Shown in pieces: positions 9,294 to 16,645 of a stretch of DNA of 64,000 bases. A model generated the notes under the pieces. It was not told the DNA's origin. It saw nothing but the letters and a program-made list of their open reading frames with translations, and made no database searches. The stretch comes from Beijerinckiaceae bacterium. GTDB lineage: Bacteria; Pseudomonadota; Alphaproteobacteria; Rhizobiales; Beijerinckiaceae. The translations under genes and the position numbers were made by a program. Every line of letters starts with the position of its first letter. Within the stretch, counting starts at the first letter, position 1. Location: positions 1 through 64,000 of the forward strand of contig CANGFT010000005.1 of NCBI GenBank assembly GCA_947453205.1. Direction: 5' to 3'.

Positions 9294-9320
9294 CGCATCC
9301 GTCTGAAGATGGCGGATGCG
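9294..9320 (-). terminator. Hairpin after the hydroxyacid oxidase gene, possible terminator
   Basis: CGCATCCG and CGGATGCG form a perfect 8-base stem with a 12-base loop or less. On the minus strand it follows the oxidase stop codon and leads into TCTTTCAAATAAA, a weak U-rich tail. It would separate the oxidase from the Rieske operon. The tail is not a clean T-run. Confidence 0.4.
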
Positions 9321-9335
9321 GCCCCGTCAGGACAC

Positions 9336-10547
9336 CTAGCCCTGCAGCTCGTCATGCGCCCAATGGCCCGCATGTCTGCGGTTGACGCTGCGCAGCTCCG
9401 ACACATTCGCGCAGCCAAGCTGGCCCATCGTCGCGCGCAGGTCTTCGGTCAACAGGCGGATGTAATGTTCCGGGCCGATTTCGCCGAGCGCGCCGAGGCT
9501 CCACAGGAAGGACTTGCCCGCAAAGGCGGCGTCCGCCCCCAGCGCGATGGCGCGGGCCACATCGACGCCCGAGCGCACGCCGGAATCGAAGAGGATCGTG
9601 GCGCGTCCCGCGACCTCTTTGGCGATGGCGGGCAGAACGTCGATGGAGGCTGGCAGGGCCTCGATCTGGCGTCCGCCATGGTTCGAGACGATGAGGCCGT
9701 CGACGCCCATGTCGACGGCGCGCCGGGCGTCGGCGGGATGCAGGACGCCCTTGAGGACGAGCGGGCCCTTCCAGACGTCGCGATAAAGCGCGATCTCGTC
9801 CCAGGTGAAGGCGCCGCCCTGTTCGCGGCGCACGAACTCGGTCGTCTCCTCGAAAGTGGCGCCCGGCTTCATATAGGGCTTGAGCGAGGAGAAGCGCGGC
9901 ATGCCATGGCGCAGCAGCGAGGCGCTCCAGCGCGGCGAGGACATGGCGTCGAGCCGCAGGCCCATGGTGATGCGGAAGGGATTGAGGATGCCGCTCTTGG
10001 TCTCGCGCGGCCGCACGGTGCGGATCGGCGTGTCGATGGTCAGCACCAGCGCATGGACCCCCGCCGCCGCCGCGCGGCGCGTCAGGTCGAGGCCGATCTG
10101 GTGGTTGTTGCGCGCCAGCCGATAGAGCTGGAACCACAGAACGTCCGGCGCGAGCTTCGCGGCCTCCTCGACGTCGATGCCCGAAAGAAGGCCCAGCACA
10201 TAGGGCGTGCGCATCTTCTGCGAGGCCTTGGCGAGATAGGTTTCCGCGCCGGGGAAAGCCGTGCCCGGCCCGCCGATGGGCGAGACGCCCACAGGCGCCG
10301 AATAATCACGGCCGAAGATCTTCGCCTCGCAGGTCGGCGGACGCGCCACCTTGCCATAGCGCGGGGCGAGCTCGACATTGTCCAGCGCCGACCAATTGCG
10401 CCTGATCCCGAAATCGACCGGCCCCGCGCCGCCATCCATATATTCGAAGGCGAAGCGCGGCATGAGCCGCCGCGCGCGCTCGCGCAGGTCGAAGGATGTG
10501 GGGTATTTGCGGGCGAGGTCGAAAAAAAGGGCCGCGTCGTCATCCAT
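9336..10547 (-). CDS. FMN-dependent alpha-hydroxy-acid oxidase/dehydrogenase
   Basis: This 403-residue protein belongs to the L-lactate dehydrogenase (LldD) / glycolate oxidase family and oxidises a 2-hydroxyacid to a 2-oxoacid with FMN. Visible features are FAFEYMDGGAG, the SPIGGPGTAFPGAE segment, WFQLYRLARNN, LVLTIDTP, and the catalytic SNHGGRQ with the FMN-phosphate region FDSGVRSG. It is upstream of the Rieske gene on the same strand but 256 bases away. The 2-oxoacid product would be a natural substrate for the ThDP enzyme downstream; this link is inference. L-lactate, mandelate-like or other hydroxyacids are all possible. Confidence 0.88.
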   Translation of the reverse strand: MDDDAALFFDLARKYPTSFDLRERARRLMPRFAFEYMDGGAGPVDFGIRRNWSALDNVELAPRYGKVARPPTCEAKIFGRDYSAPVGVSPIGGPGTAFPGAETYLAKASQKMRTPYVLGLLSGIDVEEAAKLAPDVLWFQLYRLARNNHQIGLDLTRRAAAAGVHALVLTIDTPIRTVRPRETKSGILNPFRITMGLRLDAMSSPRWSASLLRHGMPRFSSLKPYMKPGATFEETTEFVRREQGGAFTWDEIALYRDVWKGPLVLKGVLHPADARRAVDMGVDGLIVSNHGGRQIEALPASIDVLPAIAKEVAGRATILFDSGVRSGVDVARAIALGADAAFAGKSFLWSLGALGEIGPEHYIRLLTEDLRATMGQLGCANVSELRSVNRRHAGHWAHDELQG

Positions 10548-10813
10548 GGTCGTTTCGCTCGCGTGATGTGGCGCAACCGATCACGGAAGAAGCGACGATG
10601 CGGCCTTATGTTGGCGTGATGTTAGCCGATCAGGCGGCCCGGTCAAACCCGGCGGAGGGATTTGCCTCAAATCGCAGCGGCTTGTTCAGCTACGGTTAAA
10701 AATCTTTTCGCTATATGATGGCGCTCCAACGCCGAATCGAATCAGCGCGGCGCGCGCGCGCATCCGGATCGGCGGACATTGCAACAGCGGACTTTGCAAC
10801 AAAGGCCATCCCC

Positions 10814-11362
10814 ATGTTGAAATCGCAGATCATCGTCGCTTCCATCAGCGTTCTTGCGCTGTCGCTCGCCGGTTGCGCCTCCACCCGGCCTGCGGCGCCC
10901 TCGCTCACCGTCATTCCCGGCGCCAACAAATCGACGGTCGCCTATGAGAGGGACGCCGACGCCTGCGACGCCGCGGCCCAGCGGGCGGTCGGCGGCCAGT
11001 CGCCTGGCGCGGCGGCCAATGACGCCGCCGTGTCGAGCGCGGTGGTGGGCACCGCCATCGGGGCGCTCGCGGGCGCGGCCATCGGCGGGGCTTCGGGCCG
11101 TGCGGGCCCCGGCGCCGCCATCGGCGCGGGGACAGGGCTTCTTGCGGGCAGCGCCATCGGCGCGGGCAATGCGGCGGCCGCCGGCGGCTCGGTGCAGGCG
11201 CGCTATGACGCGGTCTATGCCCAGTGCATGCACTCACGCGGCAACCAGGTCATCACGCCGCCCCCGCCGCCGCGTGAAACCGTGATCGTCTACGAGCGCC
11301 CGGCGCCCGTCTATGTCTATCCGCGTCCCTATTACCGCGATGGCTATTATCGCCGCTGGTGA
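10814..11362 (+). CDS. Glycine-zipper outer-membrane lipoprotein
   Basis: This is a small lipoprotein of 182 residues from the ATG at 10814. The N-terminus is a lipoprotein signal ending in the lipobox LSLAGC. Residues about 75-125 hold two Gly/Ala-rich zipper segments (GTAIGALAGAAIGGASG and GAGTGLLAGSAIGAG) of the kind seen in OmpA-like and 17-kDa antigen proteins. The tail is Pro- and Tyr-rich (PPPPPRET, YVYPRPYYRDGYYRRW). The frame extends to 10715, but the signal peptide only makes sense from 10814. A structural or envelope-stress role is likely; no specific function can be given. Confidence 0.8.
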   Translation: MLKSQIIVASISVLALSLAGCASTRPAAPSLTVIPGANKSTVAYERDADACDAAAQRAVGGQSPGAAANDAAVSSAVVGTAIGALAGAAIGGASGRAGPGAAIGAGTGLLAGSAIGAGNAAAAGGSVQARYDAVYAQCMHSRGNQVITPPPPPRETVIVYERPAPVYVYPRPYYRDGYYRRW

Positions 11363-11365
11363 GGG

Positions 11366-11983
11366 CTAACGCCCCACGGGCGGGGGCGAGGGCATGGTGA
11401 ACATGTTCTCGTCGCCGATCACGGCATAATCGCGGTATCCAAGCCGCGCGATGGGCCGCATGAGGTCGGTGATGACGACGCCGTCGCGGATATATTCATC
11501 CTCGATATGGATCCCCACCACGAGGCCGAAGACCGCCGCATGCGGCTTGTCGTCGGGGCGGATGGCGGGGAACTCCACGGTTTTGTAATAACGACATTCG
11601 AGCGAGGCTGGACTTTCCGCGACCCTTGGCGGCTTCACGAAATGCGAGGGTGCGGGGGTGAGGCCCGCGAAGGCGAATTCGCTTTCGTCTGGCCCAAGCC
11701 TGCTGGCGGTGAGGTTCATCTTGTCGCGCAGCGAATAGGTCGCCACCGAACAGACGAACTCCCCGGTCTCCTCCGCATTGCGCCGCGTGTCCTTGGCGCC
11801 GCTTGCGGAGAACATGACATAGGCCGGCTTTTCCGAGACGGCCGCGAAGAAGCTGTAGGGCGCGACATTGGCGACCCCGTTGCGGCCCAGCGTCGAGACC
11901 CAGCCCACCGGGCGCGGCGTGACGAGGGCCTTGAAGGGATCATGCTTCAGGCCGTGGCGATTTTCGAGTGCGTCGTAATGCAT
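11366..11983 (-). CDS. Flavin reductase family protein (FMN-binding split barrel)
   Basis: This 205-residue protein has the DIM6/NTAB flavin-reductase-like fold. The hallmark segments are TPRPVGWVST, NVAPYSFFAAVS and KDTRRNAEETGEFV. Such proteins bind FMN and either reduce flavin for a partner oxygenase or act as flavoprotein oxidoreductases. It begins four bases after the stop of the upstream binding-protein gene, so the two are co-transcribed. It is convergent with the lipoprotein gene with a three-base gap. The partner enzyme, if any, is not in the operon. Confidence 0.82.
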   Translation of the reverse strand: MHYDALENRHGLKHDPFKALVTPRPVGWVSTLGRNGVANVAPYSFFAAVSEKPAYVMFSASGAKDTRRNAEETGEFVCSVATYSLRDKMNLTASRLGPDESEFAFAGLTPAPSHFVKPPRVAESPASLECRYYKTVEFPAIRPDDKPHAAVFGLVVGIHIEDEYIRDGVVITDLMRPIARLGYRDYAVIGDENMFTMPSPPPVGR

Positions 11984-11987
11984 GGGC

Positions 11988-13013
11988 TCACTGCTCGTTA
12001 TAGACGGCCTTGACCCTCGCGATGAGGTCAGGGCTCAATTTGTCGAGTTCGCCGATCATGGCCTGCACCTCTTCGCCGCGCATGGGCGCGACATCGCCGC
12101 CGAGCTTGCGCGTCGCCGCGATGAAGGCCTCGTCCTTGACCATGGCGTCGAAGGCCCGCCGCAGGATCGCGACCCGCTCGGGAGGAACGGCGGGACTGCT
12201 GAAATAGGACTTGCCCACCTCCGCCGCGCTCATGATGACCTCCATCACCGCGCGGTCCTCCGGGTTCTGCGCCAGCTCCACGGAGGTCGGGACATCCGGC
12301 AGGTCCGCATGGCGATAGAGGCCATGCTGCACGAGGATGCGCACATCGCCTTTCTTCACCCAGTCGGGGTTCACGGCCTTCACCGCCTCCCAGGTGGTGG
12401 AATGGCCCTCGACCTCGCCGCGCGACATGGCCAGCATGGCCTCGGGCGAGCCCTTGTAGCCGAGGATCAGCTTGAATTTTGTCTTCAGGATCTCATTCAT
12501 CACGCTGGGATAGAGCGAAACGGTCGAGCCCGCCCCGGTCGCGCCAAGGGTGATCTCCTGCTTGAGGGCGTCGGCGAAGCTCTGGGCGGAGGAGGTCCGC
12601 CAGACCATCGTGACGTTGGAGGAGGCGGCGGTGCGGCCGATCCAGTTGAATTTCACCGGATCGAATCTGGCCTGTGGGTGGCCGAGCCGCGCCTGCAGGG
12701 GAATGCCCTGGGAGACGGCGCCGAGCACCGTCCCGTCCTTGGGGGCGACGTTATAGATGTGGTTGGCGGCCAGCAGGCTGCCTCCGCCCGGCATGTTCTG
12801 CACGATCAGGCGCGGGCGGCCGGGGATATGATCCCCGATGAACTGGGCGACGAGGCGGGCGTAAAGGTCATTGCTGCCGCCGGGCGCATAGCCGACGATC
12901 ATCTCGATGTTCCGCCCTGCATAGAAATCCTGCGCCAGCGCGGGCCCGGCGCCCGCAAGGCCGACCCCGGCCATGGCGAGGGCGCAAAGGGCCCCTCTTG
13001 CAATGAACATCAT
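11988..13013 (-). CDS. Bug/TctC-family periplasmic substrate-binding protein
   Basis: The third binding protein of this type has 341 residues. The signal peptide ends around GAGPALAQ. The mature protein has DFYAGRNIEMIVGYAPGGSND, HIPGRPRLIVQNMPGGGS, APKDGT and GYKGSPEAMLAMSRGEVEG. It heads a two-gene leftward operon with the flavin reductase. It is clearly a paralogue of the proteins at 930, 5083 and 59781. The family binds small organic acids; the ligand here is unknown. A 169-base divergent gap separates it from the Gly/Trp-rich protein gene. Confidence 0.9.
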   Translation of the reverse strand: MMFIARGALCALAMAGVGLAGAGPALAQDFYAGRNIEMIVGYAPGGSNDLYARLVAQFIGDHIPGRPRLIVQNMPGGGSLLAANHIYNVAPKDGTVLGAVSQGIPLQARLGHPQARFDPVKFNWIGRTAASSNVTMVWRTSSAQSFADALKQEITLGATGAGSTVSLYPSVMNEILKTKFKLILGYKGSPEAMLAMSRGEVEGHSTTWEAVKAVNPDWVKKGDVRILVQHGLYRHADLPDVPTSVELAQNPEDRAVMEVIMSAAEVGKSYFSSPAVPPERVAILRRAFDAMVKDEAFIAATRKLGGDVAPMRGEEVQAMIGELDKLSPDLIARVKAVYNEQ

Positions 13014-13182
13014 CCCTCCCTGACCTCGCGGCTCGTTTGCGCCAATCTATGCTGATCCCGCGCCCCGGCCAATGGGGGCGCGACAGAGAAAAATCCGCGA
13101 AAGCTCGTCAGGCCCCATGCGTCGGCGCGGTTTTCATGCGAACATGGCGGCCTTCGCCATTTCCGCATGATGGAGCGTTTGA

Positions 13183-13509
13183 ATGAAAAGGATTTTCCTG
13201 GCCGCGACCCTGGCGCTCGCGGGGCTTGGATCGTCGGCGCAGGCGACCCCGGTCGATCCGATCAGGGGCCTCATTCCCACCCCCCTTCAGGAGATCCAGT
13301 ATTATGTCTATGGCGGGCGTCGCTATTGCTTTTACCCCGATGGCTGGCGGGGTCCGGGCTATTACTGGTGCGGCTACGCCTGGCGGCAGGGCTTTGGCTG
13401 GGGCGGTCCTCTGGGCTGGCGCGGCTGGGGGCCGCGGGTGCGCGGACCGAAGGTCTATCGTCCCGCCCCCCGCGTCAGACGCGGCGGCCCTCACGGACAC
13501 TGGCGCTGA
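13183..13509 (+). CDS. Small secreted Gly/Trp/Tyr-rich protein
   Basis: This is a predicted secreted protein of 108 residues that I do not recognise by name. A signal peptide (MKRIFLAATLALAGLGSSAQA) is followed by a short linker and the segment IQYYVYGGRRYCFYPDGWRG, then a region very rich in Gly, Trp, Tyr and Arg, ending in basic RVRRGGPHGHWR. Two Cys (CFYP and WCGYAW) could form a disulfide. Similar short proteins with YYxYGGRRYCWYxxGW motifs are common hypothetical proteins in Rhizobiales. GGAG precedes the ATG. A cell-envelope or surface role is a guess. Confidence 0.75.
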   Translation: MKRIFLAATLALAGLGSSAQATPVDPIRGLIPTPLQEIQYYVYGGRRYCFYPDGWRGPGYYWCGYAWRQGFGWGGPLGWRGWGPRVRGPKVYRPAPRVRRGGPHGHWR

Positions 13510-13539
13510 CGCGGCCCCACAAGCCGCCTTCTCACCCGG

Positions 13540-13579
13540 CGCCCTTGCCTCGCCCTTGGCCTCGCCCTTGCCCTCGCCC
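13540..13579. repeat. Short tandem repeat (CGCCCTTGSCCT, about 3.3 copies)
   Basis: Three imperfect 11-12-base units, CGCCCTTGCCT, CGCCCTTGGCCT and CGCCCTTGCCCT, run head to tail, then a partial CGCCCA. They lie between the small secreted protein gene and rnd and belong to neither. Confidence 0.7.
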
Positions 13580-13581
13580 AT

Positions 13582-13603
13582 CCCGCCCGCTAGACCGGGC
13601 GGG
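13582..13603 (+). terminator. GC-rich hairpin between the small secreted protein and rnd
   Basis: CCCGCCCG and CGGGCGGG form a perfect 8-base stem with a six-base loop. It could end the upstream transcript, but it lacks a T-run, so intrinsic termination is uncertain. It is also only 20 bases from the rnd start. Confidence 0.35.
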
Positions 13604-13623
13604 CTCATCACTTGCGGGGCTGC

Positions 13624-14238
13624 ATGACCATTCGTTCACACAAAGGCGACCTGCCGGACCTCTCGCGCTACACCTCGAGCGTGGCCATCGACACCGAGAC
13701 GCTGGGCCTCAACCTCAAGCGGGACCGCCTCTGCGTCGTTCAGCTTTCGCCCGGCGACGGCACGGCGGACGTCGTGCAGATCGCCCGGGGCCAGACCAGC
13801 GCCCCCAATCTGCAGCGCCTGCTCGCCGACCAGAACATCCTCAAGATCTTCCATTTCGGCAGATTCGACATCGCCCAGCTCTCCAACGCCTTCGGGGTGG
13901 AGATCGGCCCGGTCTATTGCACGAAGATCGCCTCCAAGCTCTGCCGGACCTATACGGACCGCCACGGGCTGAAGGATCTGGTGCGCGAGCTTCTGGCCGT
14001 CGACCTCTCCAAGCAGCAGCAGTCCTCCGACTGGGCCGCCGAGACCCTGAGCGACGCCCAGCTCGCCTACGCCGCCTCGGACGTCCTTCATCTCCACGGG
14101 CTGCGCGAAAAGCTCGACATGATGCTGGCGCGCGAGGGTCGCATGGAGATCGCGCAGGCGTGTTTCGATTTCCTGCCAAGGCGCGCCGCCCTCGACTTGC
14201 TGGGCTGGAACGATCAGGACATATTCTCCCACGAGTGA
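13624..14238 (+). CDS. rnd: Ribonuclease D-type 3'-5' exonuclease (short form)
   Basis: This is a 204-residue DEDDy exonuclease domain protein for 3'-end trimming of RNA. All four acidic residues are visible: AIDTETLGL (D, E), FHFGRFDIAQL (D) and YAASDVLHL (Tyr and D). It has no HRDC domains, so it is a single-domain relative about half the size of E. coli RNase D, as is common in alphaproteobacteria. The ATG at 13624 follows GCGGGG; an in-frame TTG at 13612 is less likely. It lies directly upstream of the lpt genes. Confidence 0.85.
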   Translation: MTIRSHKGDLPDLSRYTSSVAIDTETLGLNLKRDRLCVVQLSPGDGTADVVQIARGQTSAPNLQRLLADQNILKIFHFGRFDIAQLSNAFGVEIGPVYCTKIASKLCRTYTDRHGLKDLVRELLAVDLSKQQQSSDWAAETLSDAQLAYAASDVLHLHGLREKLDMMLAREGRMEIAQACFDFLPRRAALDLLGWNDQDIFSHE

Positions 14239-14321
14239 GATAAGCGTCACCGTAGCCTTGAACTCGCCACGGCGACCCTTCATCAGGGATGGGCGCGGCC
14301 CCAGCGGCCGCCGAGGGTGAC

Positions 14322-15011
14322 ATGGTTGACTTGCGCGAAACCGACGCCGCTGCGCGCCGGGCCTCGATTGGCCCGGACCGTGGCGCTGCGTTTCGGGCGG
14401 CGAAGGTCCATTCCTCACGGGTGCGGCTCTTGCGCGTCGCCATCATCGCAGGCTGCGCCCTCGCCGGCCTCGGCCTCCTGGGGCGCGCCTTCTATGATCC
14501 CTTCGCCAAGGCGCCCGACAAGCTTTCGATCGCCAACGCCACGCTCAACGGCACGCGGGTGACCATGGAGCGGCCCAAGCTCAGCGGCTACCGGCAGGAT
14601 GGGCGCCCCTATGACGTGCGCGCCACCTCGGGCGTGCAGGACATCCGCACCCCCAACATCATCGAACTCAACGAGCTCGAGGCGAAGTTCGAGACGACCT
14701 CGAAGGCCGTGGTCCGCGTCGCCGCCCTCAGGGGCGTCTATGACAGCGGCAGGGATTTCCTGCAGATGACCCAGGACATCCATATCGGCAGCGACTCCGG
14801 CTTCGACATCCGCATGAGCACGGCCGACGCCGACTTCAAGAGCGGGGCCATCGTCTCGCATGAGCCGGTCTCCGTCGTCATGACCGGCGGCACGATCAAC
14901 GCCGCCTCCCTCACCGTGACCGGCAGCGGCGAAAGCATCGTGTTCGATGGCGACGTGCGCACCCTCTTCCACCCAAAAGGCGGCGAACAGGCCGTGGAGA
15001 CAAAGCCGTGA
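14322..15011 (+). CDS. lptC: LPS export system protein LptC
   Basis: This 229-residue inner-membrane anchored periplasmic protein passes LPS from LptB2FG to LptA. One N-terminal membrane helix (LRVAIIAGCALAGLGLLG, about 40-57) is followed by a beta-jellyroll domain with YDVRATSGVQD and later SGFDIRMSTADADFKSG. GAGGG lies just before the ATG at 14322; an alternative ATG at 14289 would add 11 residues. Its stop overlaps the GTG start of lptA, which indicates translational coupling. The order lptC-lptA-lptB-rpoN is conserved in Proteobacteria. Confidence 0.88.
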   Translation: MVDLRETDAAARRASIGPDRGAAFRAAKVHSSRVRLLRVAIIAGCALAGLGLLGRAFYDPFAKAPDKLSIANATLNGTRVTMERPKLSGYRQDGRPYDVRATSGVQDIRTPNIIELNELEAKFETTSKAVVRVAALRGVYDSGRDFLQMTQDIHIGSDSGFDIRMSTADADFKSGAIVSHEPVSVVMTGGTINAASLTVTGSGESIVFDGDVRTLFHPKGGEQAVETKP

Positions 15012-15616
15012 GATCCTTCCCCTCGATCGTCGCCGCCATGGGCCTGATGGCCGCCCTCTGCGCTGGACCAGCCATGGCCCAGAAGCTCATCGCCCCCGTG
15101 CTGCCCGGAGGCGACTCCAAGGCCCCCGTCAGCATCGATTCAGCCCGGCTCGAATATTTCGACAAGGAGCAGAAGCTGGTCTATTCCGGCGGCGTGCTCG
15201 CCAAACAGGGCGAAGCCTCCCTGAAGGCGACGACGCTGGTCATCTTCCTCAACAACGGCCCGCTGCAAGGCGGCGGCGGCGGGGGCGCGCCGGAGGCGGG
15301 CGAAAACCAGATCAAACGCATGGAGGCCGCCGGCCCGGTCACGATCATCTCAAAGGACCAGGTGGGCATGGGCGACCGCGCGACCTATGACAAGGACGCG
15401 AACAAGGTTCTGCTGATCGGCAATGTGAGCCTGTCGCAAGGCGGCAACATCATCCGCGGCAAGGCGGACTCGCGCCTGATCTATGACCTGACCACCAGCC
15501 ATGCGGTGGTCGAGGGCGCGGGCGGCGTCAGCTCGCTGATGACGCCGGGCGGTGGCGACGACCAGAAGAGCAAGCCCGCCGCAACCGCGCAGCCCGCCCG
15601 CCCAAAGGCCCCGTGA
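15008..15616 (+). CDS. lptA: LPS export system protein LptA
   Basis: This 202-residue periplasmic bridge protein for LPS has the OstA-like fold. A signal peptide ends at GPAMA, followed by IDSARLEYFDKEQKLVYSGGV and VGMGDRATYDKDANKVLLIGNVSLSQGGN, the classic OstA repeats. The GTG start overlaps the lptC stop (GTGA). The C-terminus is an Ala/Pro/Lys tail. The stop codon falls inside the first of two small inverted repeats that precede lptB. Confidence 0.87.
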   Translation: MRSFPSIVAAMGLMAALCAGPAMAQKLIAPVLPGGDSKAPVSIDSARLEYFDKEQKLVYSGGVLAKQGEASLKATTLVIFLNNGPLQGGGGGGAPEAGENQIKRMEAAGPVTIISKDQVGMGDRATYDKDANKVLLIGNVSLSQGGNIIRGKADSRLIYDLTTSHAVVEGAGGVSSLMTPGGGDDQKSKPAATAQPARPKAP

Positions 15617-15650
15617 CGCCATCACGGCCGCGGCTGTTGCGTCACAGCCG
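15611..15650 (+). repeat. Two adjacent small inverted repeats between lptA and lptB
   Basis: CCGTGA-N5-TCACGG (15611-15627) overlaps the lptA stop. CGGCTGT-N6-ACAGCCG (15631-15650) follows at once. Both are perfect. They lack a T-run and may modulate mRNA stability or partial termination within the lpt operon. Confidence 0.5.
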
Positions 15651-15695
15651 GGCGCAGGCTAGCGATAGGCCGTCCCGTCCGTCAGGATCAAGCCA

Positions 15696-16508
15696 TTGAC
15701 CCGCAATTCCGCCAGCTCCATCGGCGCCGACCCCAGAAGCTGGGTTGGCGGATCCGACTCCGGTGGCGCGCCCGCGCCCGGCGCTGAGGGGACGCTCGGC
15801 GTTTACAATCTTGGCAAGAGCTATGGCGGCCGACAGGTGGTCAAGGACGTCAGCCTCGTCCTGCGGCGGGGCGAGGCGGTGGGGCTTCTGGGCCCCAACG
15901 GCGCGGGCAAGACCACGGTCTTCTACATGATCACCGGGCTTGTGCGTCCGGACAAGGGCGGCATCGAGCTCTACGGCCATGACGTCACGACCCTGCCCAT
16001 GTATCGCCGGGCCCGGCTGGGGATCGGCTATCTGCCGCAGGAGGCCTCGATTTTCCGGGGGCTGAACGTCGAGGACAATATCCGCGCCGTGCTTGAGGTG
16101 AGCGAGCCCGACCGGGCGCGACGCGAGGAGGAGCTTGAAGCCCTGCTCGATGAATTCGACATCAAGCGCCTGCGCAAATCCCCCTCCATCGCCCTGTCGG
16201 GCGGCGAGCGGCGGCGCTGCGAGATCGCGCGGGCGCTGGCGGGCCATCCCTCCTTCATGCTGCTTGACGAGCCCTTCGCGGGCATCGACCCCATCGCGGT
16301 CGGCGACATTCAGGATCTCGTCCGCCATCTCAAGCAGCGCGGCATCGGCGTGCTCATCACCGACCATAATGTCCGGGAGACCCTGGGGCTGATCGACCGC
16401 GCCTACATCATCCACTCCGGCCATGTCCTGACCGAGGGCCTGCCCCAGGAAATCGTCGCCAACCCCGACGTGCGCCGCCTCTATCTGGGCGAAAGCTTCC
16501 GGATGTAG
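15696..16508 (+). CDS. lptB: LPS export ABC transporter ATP-binding protein LptB
   Basis: This 270-residue cytoplasmic ATPase powers LPS extraction with LptFG. Walker A is LLGPNGAGKTT, the signature is LSGGERRRCEIARAL and Walker B is FMLLDEPFAGIDP, followed by the switch His in ITDHNV. The C-terminus reads GLPQEIVANPDVRRLYLGESF, typical of LptB. The start is probably TTG at 15696 with AGGAT upstream. An N-terminal extension of about 35 residues rich in Gly/Pro precedes the core, which begins near LGVYNLGKSYGGRQVV. lptF and lptG are not in the window. Confidence 0.92.
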   Translation: MTRNSASSIGADPRSWVGGSDSGGAPAPGAEGTLGVYNLGKSYGGRQVVKDVSLVLRRGEAVGLLGPNGAGKTTVFYMITGLVRPDKGGIELYGHDVTTLPMYRRARLGIGYLPQEASIFRGLNVEDNIRAVLEVSEPDRARREEELEALLDEFDIKRLRKSPSIALSGGERRRCEIARALAGHPSFMLLDEPFAGIDPIAVGDIQDLVRHLKQRGIGVLITDHNVRETLGLIDRAYIIHSGHVLTEGLPQEIVANPDVRRLYLGESFRM

Positions 16509-16645
16509 CGGGGCCAACTTTCCCCAGCTCATTCAGGATTCAGGGGAATTCCGGGCTTTTCCGGGTAGCCTTTCGCGGCCGACTGCACTATGCAAGAAGC
16601 GAGCCGCTTGCGGCTGCGCCACAGGTGGCGCCAGGTGAAAGTCTG

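Noticed and set aside
9080-9335. Sigma-54 promoter for the Rieske operon, or elsewhere in the gaps
   Set aside because: I saw no convincing TGGCAC-N5-TTGC match in this gap or the main divergent gaps, despite rpoN being in the window.
13167-14243. A 358-residue plus-strand frame spanning the small secreted protein and rnd
   Set aside because: It is out of frame with both genes, is Arg/Pro-rich, and has no motif.
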